Shown piece by piece: positions 63,727-64,000 of a stretch of 64,000 nucleotides of DNA (within the stretch, counting starts at the first letter, position 1; every line of letters starts with the position of its first letter). The notes under the pieces were generated by a model, which worked only from the letters and a program-made list of their open reading frames with translations, searched no databases and was not told the DNA's origin. Origin of the DNA: Deltaproteobacteria bacterium (GTDB lineage Bacteria; UBA10199; GCA-002796325; JACPFF01); the NCBI GenBank assembly GCA_016183065.1, contig JACPFF010000027.1:24130-88129 (forward strand). The letters are read 5' to 3'. Both the position numbers and the translations under genes were made by a program.

Positions 63727-64000
63727 GATCGAATCGCCCCAGTAATCGACACGGGCCCGTTTGCTACGGGGCATCTTGACTCCTTCAAAACGGATCAGAC
63801 GGCTGGCGTTCAGCCGTGCAATGCCTTCCGCCTCTTGGCCCTGGATCGTGTAAAACTCTGGCAGGCCAAAGCCGGGGCGGCTCACATCCTTGATCAGGCT
63901 TTGCGAATCCGGCTGGAGTTGGAAGCGATCCAGCATGGCAATGTACTCAAGACTTCTGAATTTCGCGAGGTCGAGTTCCGCTTCGGGATCGGCATCCTTC
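63715..64000 (-). pseudogene. Phage portal protein fragment (DUF1073-like), cut by MITE 4
   Basis: 95 codons open to the right edge. 'FRSLEYIAMLDRFQL', 'FGLPEFYTIQG', 'LNASRLIRFEGVKMPRSKRA' and 'DYWGDSIL' match the N-terminal part of DUF1073-type portal proteins (also the fold of Acb1-linked N-terminal regions). The frame ends at TAA inside the hairpin element just after WGDSIL, where portals normally continue for hundreds of residues, so this is a truncated prophage relic. Confidence 0.65.

Overview
The window is a GC-rich bacterial chromosome segment centred on the replication origin. The order gyrB-recF-dnaN-dnaA (minus strand) facing rpmH-rnpA-yidD-yidC-mnmE-mnmG-rsmG-parA-parB-bactofilin-atp (plus strand) is a classical oriC neighbourhood, and conserved genes mostly point away from the dnaA/rpmH gap. 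A bactofilin between parB and two b-type ATP synthase subunits, an F1-only atp cluster with no a or c subunit genes, many Cys-lipoproteins and a thrombospondin-type-3 surface protein suggest a Gram-negative deltaproteobacterial-type lineage. This is inference from gene content; no 16S gene is present.

Layout. 1-4.8 kb: thrA-thrB-thrC operon (minus), thrC running off the left edge. 4.9-13.8 kb: accessory block with an orphan FHA protein, a VapBC-like pair, a serine palmitoyltransferase coupled to a probable bacterial ceramide synthase, a zinc alcohol dehydrogenase, an HTH-MNT/HEPN toxin-antitoxin pair, an orphan gene split by a small TA-flanked hairpin element, and a probable frameshifted orphan. 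13.9-22.8 kb: TSUP permease, M1 aminopeptidase, FAD oxidoreductase, Rsm22-like methyltransferase, metallo-beta-lactamase hydrolase, two lipoproteins, RluD-type synthase, DcrB-like protein. 22.8-35 kb: a 32-codon ribosomal THX gene, gyrB, an insertion (DUF4143 remnant plus a two-gene nucleotidyltransferase cassette), recF, dnaN, dnaA, oriC, rpmH to yidC. 35-50.7 kb: mnmE, mnmG, rsmG, parA/parB with two perfect parS sites, bactofilin, F1 ATP synthase. 50.7-64 kb: orphan genes including an anthrax-lethal-factor-like Tat lipoprotein, transketolase, NamZ-like muramidase, EamA transporter, RidA, a TSP3 protein with its lipoprotein partner, queF, a large orphan, and a cut-off phage portal gene at the right edge.

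Three families of short non-coding repeats run through the window: (i) six mosaics of small GC-rich hairpins (about 135-390 bp), one of which supplies the C-terminus of ThrB and another of which lies inside the atp operon; (ii) four copies of a 98-100 bp hairpin element at TA dinucleotides, whose removal from an orphan gene restores its reading frame exactly and whose stems show compensatory changes; (iii) two 230-241 bp elements with TA ends and partly preserved inverted repeats, one of which provides the stop codon of rsmG.

The other notable signal is a shared promoter. GCAACTTT, 11 bases, then GCCGATAA (sigma-28-like -10) occurs upstream of at least three unrelated orphan genes, and a weaker version precedes a fourth, suggesting a dispersed regulon of undescribed proteins. 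No tRNA, rRNA or CRISPR array was recognised.
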